A DNA stretch of 64,000 nucleotides from Teredinibacter haidensis (GTDB taxonomy: Bacteria > Pseudomonadota > Gammaproteobacteria > Pseudomonadales > Cellvibrionaceae): positions 310,001-374,000 of the forward strand of contig NZ_CP060084.1 of NCBI RefSeq assembly GCF_014211975.1, written 5' to 3'. The translations under genes were made by a program, and so were the position numbers. Under the pieces are notes generated by a model. It was not told the DNA's origin. It saw only the letters and a list, made by a program, of their open reading frames with translations, and searched no databases. Of this stretch, positions 62,984 to 64,000 are shown one piece after another. Positions within the stretch are counted from its first letter, which is position 1, and every line of letters starts with the position of its first letter.

Positions 62984-63730
62984 CTACAGGCAGGGGTGCT
63001 GTAGCACTCCTGCGCGCTTGAATGCGGTATGCGAAAACTCGTAGTAATCACCTCCTGCTCGGCCAAACCAGCAGAGCTCTTCGGTCAGGCGCAGGTTCCA
63101 AAGTTCTTCTTTATCTGGTTTTGTTGTGGCGAAACATTCGGGTTTAAGTACCGCAACATTTGTTCCTTCGGGACGGCGTGAAGAGGGGTACCAAAAAAAT
63201 TCTGCTCCCGCTTGCCGCAGGTTAGTGCCCAACTGCTGACTGTGTTGCCAGTCTTTCGGATTCGTGATGGACGGGTGTAGCTCGGCAAAGTTCGAGCTGC
63301 ATAGGTCGCAGCCTTTTTGAGTTCTTAAGCGTACCGAGAACAATGTGCGTGAATCGGAAATTTCTGCCAGTGGGCCGGTAATCGTGGGGCCTTTTTGAAA
63401 TAGCCACAGGTAGACAGCAGTTTCGGCTAGGGCGGTTTGTTTTTCCTTTGCCGCATAAAAAATGCCCCTCTCCCATTGGCCGCCGTAGCGCGAGCCATAT
63501 TGCAGCGGAGGATAGCGAAAGGGTGTCATCAGCAGGTAGGAAAGCCTTTCGCATTCCGAAGGGACTGGTGGTTTGCTTGTATCCAGTAACTGTTCAAGCC
63601 GAAGCTGCTCTTCGGCATTGCGGCTGATGGCTCGTGTTGCTGCCGTTTCCTGGGTTTCAACCACGCGCCAGGCGAGGCCGACAAGGGGGGCTAACTGTTT
63701 TTGTAACTCGTCCGTTGAGGGGATTTGCAC
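62984..63730 (-). CDS. RES-domain NAD+-depleting toxin
   Basis: The 248-residue protein has a RES domain: Arg81 (QYGSRYGGQWERG), Glu103 (ALAETAVY) and Ser184/185 (WYPSSRRPEGTNVAVL), the conserved R-E-S set. RES toxins such as MbcT consume NAD+ (phosphorolysis or hydrolysis). At 248 residues it is longer than the ~150-190 of many RES toxins, with an N-terminal extension of about 65 residues. Its GTG start directly follows the stop of the MbcA/Xre-type antitoxin gene upstream on the same strand, giving an antitoxin-toxin order. The gene is convergent with uxaA. Confidence 0.88.
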   Translation of the reverse strand: MQIPSTDELQKQLAPLVGLAWRVVETQETAATRAISRNAEEQLRLEQLLDTSKPPVPSECERLSYLLMTPFRYPPLQYGSRYGGQWERGIFYAAKEKQTALAETAVYLWLFQKGPTITGPLAEISDSRTLFSVRLRTQKGCDLCSSNFAELHPSITNPKDWQHSQQLGTNLRQAGAEFFWYPSSRRPEGTNVAVLKPECFATTKPDKEELWNLRLTEELCWFGRAGGDYYEFSHTAFKRAGVLQHPCL

Positions 63731-64000
63731 TTATATTTTTCCCCGCATGGCGTCGAGGTACCAGATAATTTGCCCCAAGCCTAAAGCGGTTTGTACTAGG
63801 TCGACGGGCTTTGTATTGGAAAGATGGAGATTGGGGGTGCTCATCCAGTGTTTCATTGCTTGCTGGTTACCGCCGAGTATGGAATAGAGGGAGCGGTATA
63901 CACGGATCAGTAACAGCGATAACTCAAAGGGTTTACCATTGCTCGCTAAAGCGGCGTCGTCCAGGTTACTGCTGGCACTTTTTTTGATACGCGCTACCGT
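63731..64000 (-). CDS. MbcA/ParS/Xre-type antitoxin, C-terminal part (5' end beyond window)
   Basis: The last 89 codons of this frame end in TAA at 63731, directly before the GTG of the RES toxin. The visible sequence contains FELSLLLIRVYRSLYSILGG, KHWMSTPN, and GLGQIIWYLDAMRGKI, the classic toxin-binding domain of the Xre/MbcA/ParS family (DUF2384), in which the ...LG...W...PN...P...L...G...V..YL pattern is conserved. The N-terminal HTH is cut off at the window edge. It neutralises the RES partner and probably represses their operon. Confidence 0.88.
   Translation of the reverse strand, partial: TVARIKKSASSNLDDAALASNGKPFELSLLLIRVYRSLYSILGGNQQAMKHWMSTPNLHLSNTKPVDLVQTALGLGQIIWYLDAMRGKI

Overview
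The window looks like chromosome of a marine, polysaccharide-degrading gammaproteobacterium of the Cellvibrionaceae type (Saccharophagus/Teredinibacter-like). The evidence is a secreted protein with three CBM10 modules joined by polyserine linkers, single GH5 and GH31 enzymes, uronate catabolism genes, FabV, the 'marine sortase' type two-component pair, and gammaproteobacterial gene orders (rplU-rpmA-obgE, dapA-bamC). The genus is an inference. No rRNA, tRNA, CRISPR array or insertion sequence was recognised.

Region 1 (21-16520) is one tightly packed plus-strand operon, cut by the left edge. It starts with contractile-tail baseplate genes (gp25-like, gpJ-like and a third tail-associated protein). 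These are followed by two small PASTA-type proteins, a beta-rich protein, a protein with 89 uninterrupted Gly-X-Y triplets, and two tandem ~1230-residue Asp-box beta-propeller paralogues. It reads as the distal half of a phage-tail-like or extracellular contractile injection system with an unusual fibre/adhesin/cargo set, and it is the best candidate here for an undescribed system.

Region 2 (16.6-26.6 kb) is housekeeping: pgi, ispB and fbaA on the minus strand, then rplU, rpmA, obgE, proB and hisC on the plus strand, and rpsT on the minus strand. Promoters, terminators and a likely attenuator at the rplU 5' end are visible.

Region 3 (26.6-39.6 kb) holds a PdsS/PdsR-type two-component system with no sortase in view and a secreted PilJ-domain protein. 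It then has an operon of a gluzincin-like secreted protein, a lipoprotein HlyD adaptor, an ABC ATPase, an ABC permease and a 57-residue membrane peptide. A minus-strand set follows: DUF2058, GH5, CPBP-like, TSUP permease and a family 2-type glycosyltransferase.

Region 4 (39.7-50.1 kb) holds fabV, an aldo/keto reductase, dapA, bamC, a metallo-beta-lactamase-fold hydrolase, a PilZ protein preceded by two perfect inverted DnaA boxes, an LRR lipoprotein and an OmpA lipoprotein. It ends with a BlaI-type repressor, a BlaR1-type M56 protease fused to a TonB C-terminal domain, and a separate TonB. The BlaI gene is preceded by three copies of the same TGCTA-N6-TAGCA operator.

Region 5 (50.2-64.0 kb) holds the three-gene AmmeMemoRadiSam set, a cold-shock protein, a CBM10x3 protein with a probable GH134-like mannanase domain, GH31 and (alpha/alpha)6 glycoside hydrolases, uxaC-uxaA for hexuronate catabolism, and a RES/Xre toxin-antitoxin pair whose antitoxin runs off the right edge.
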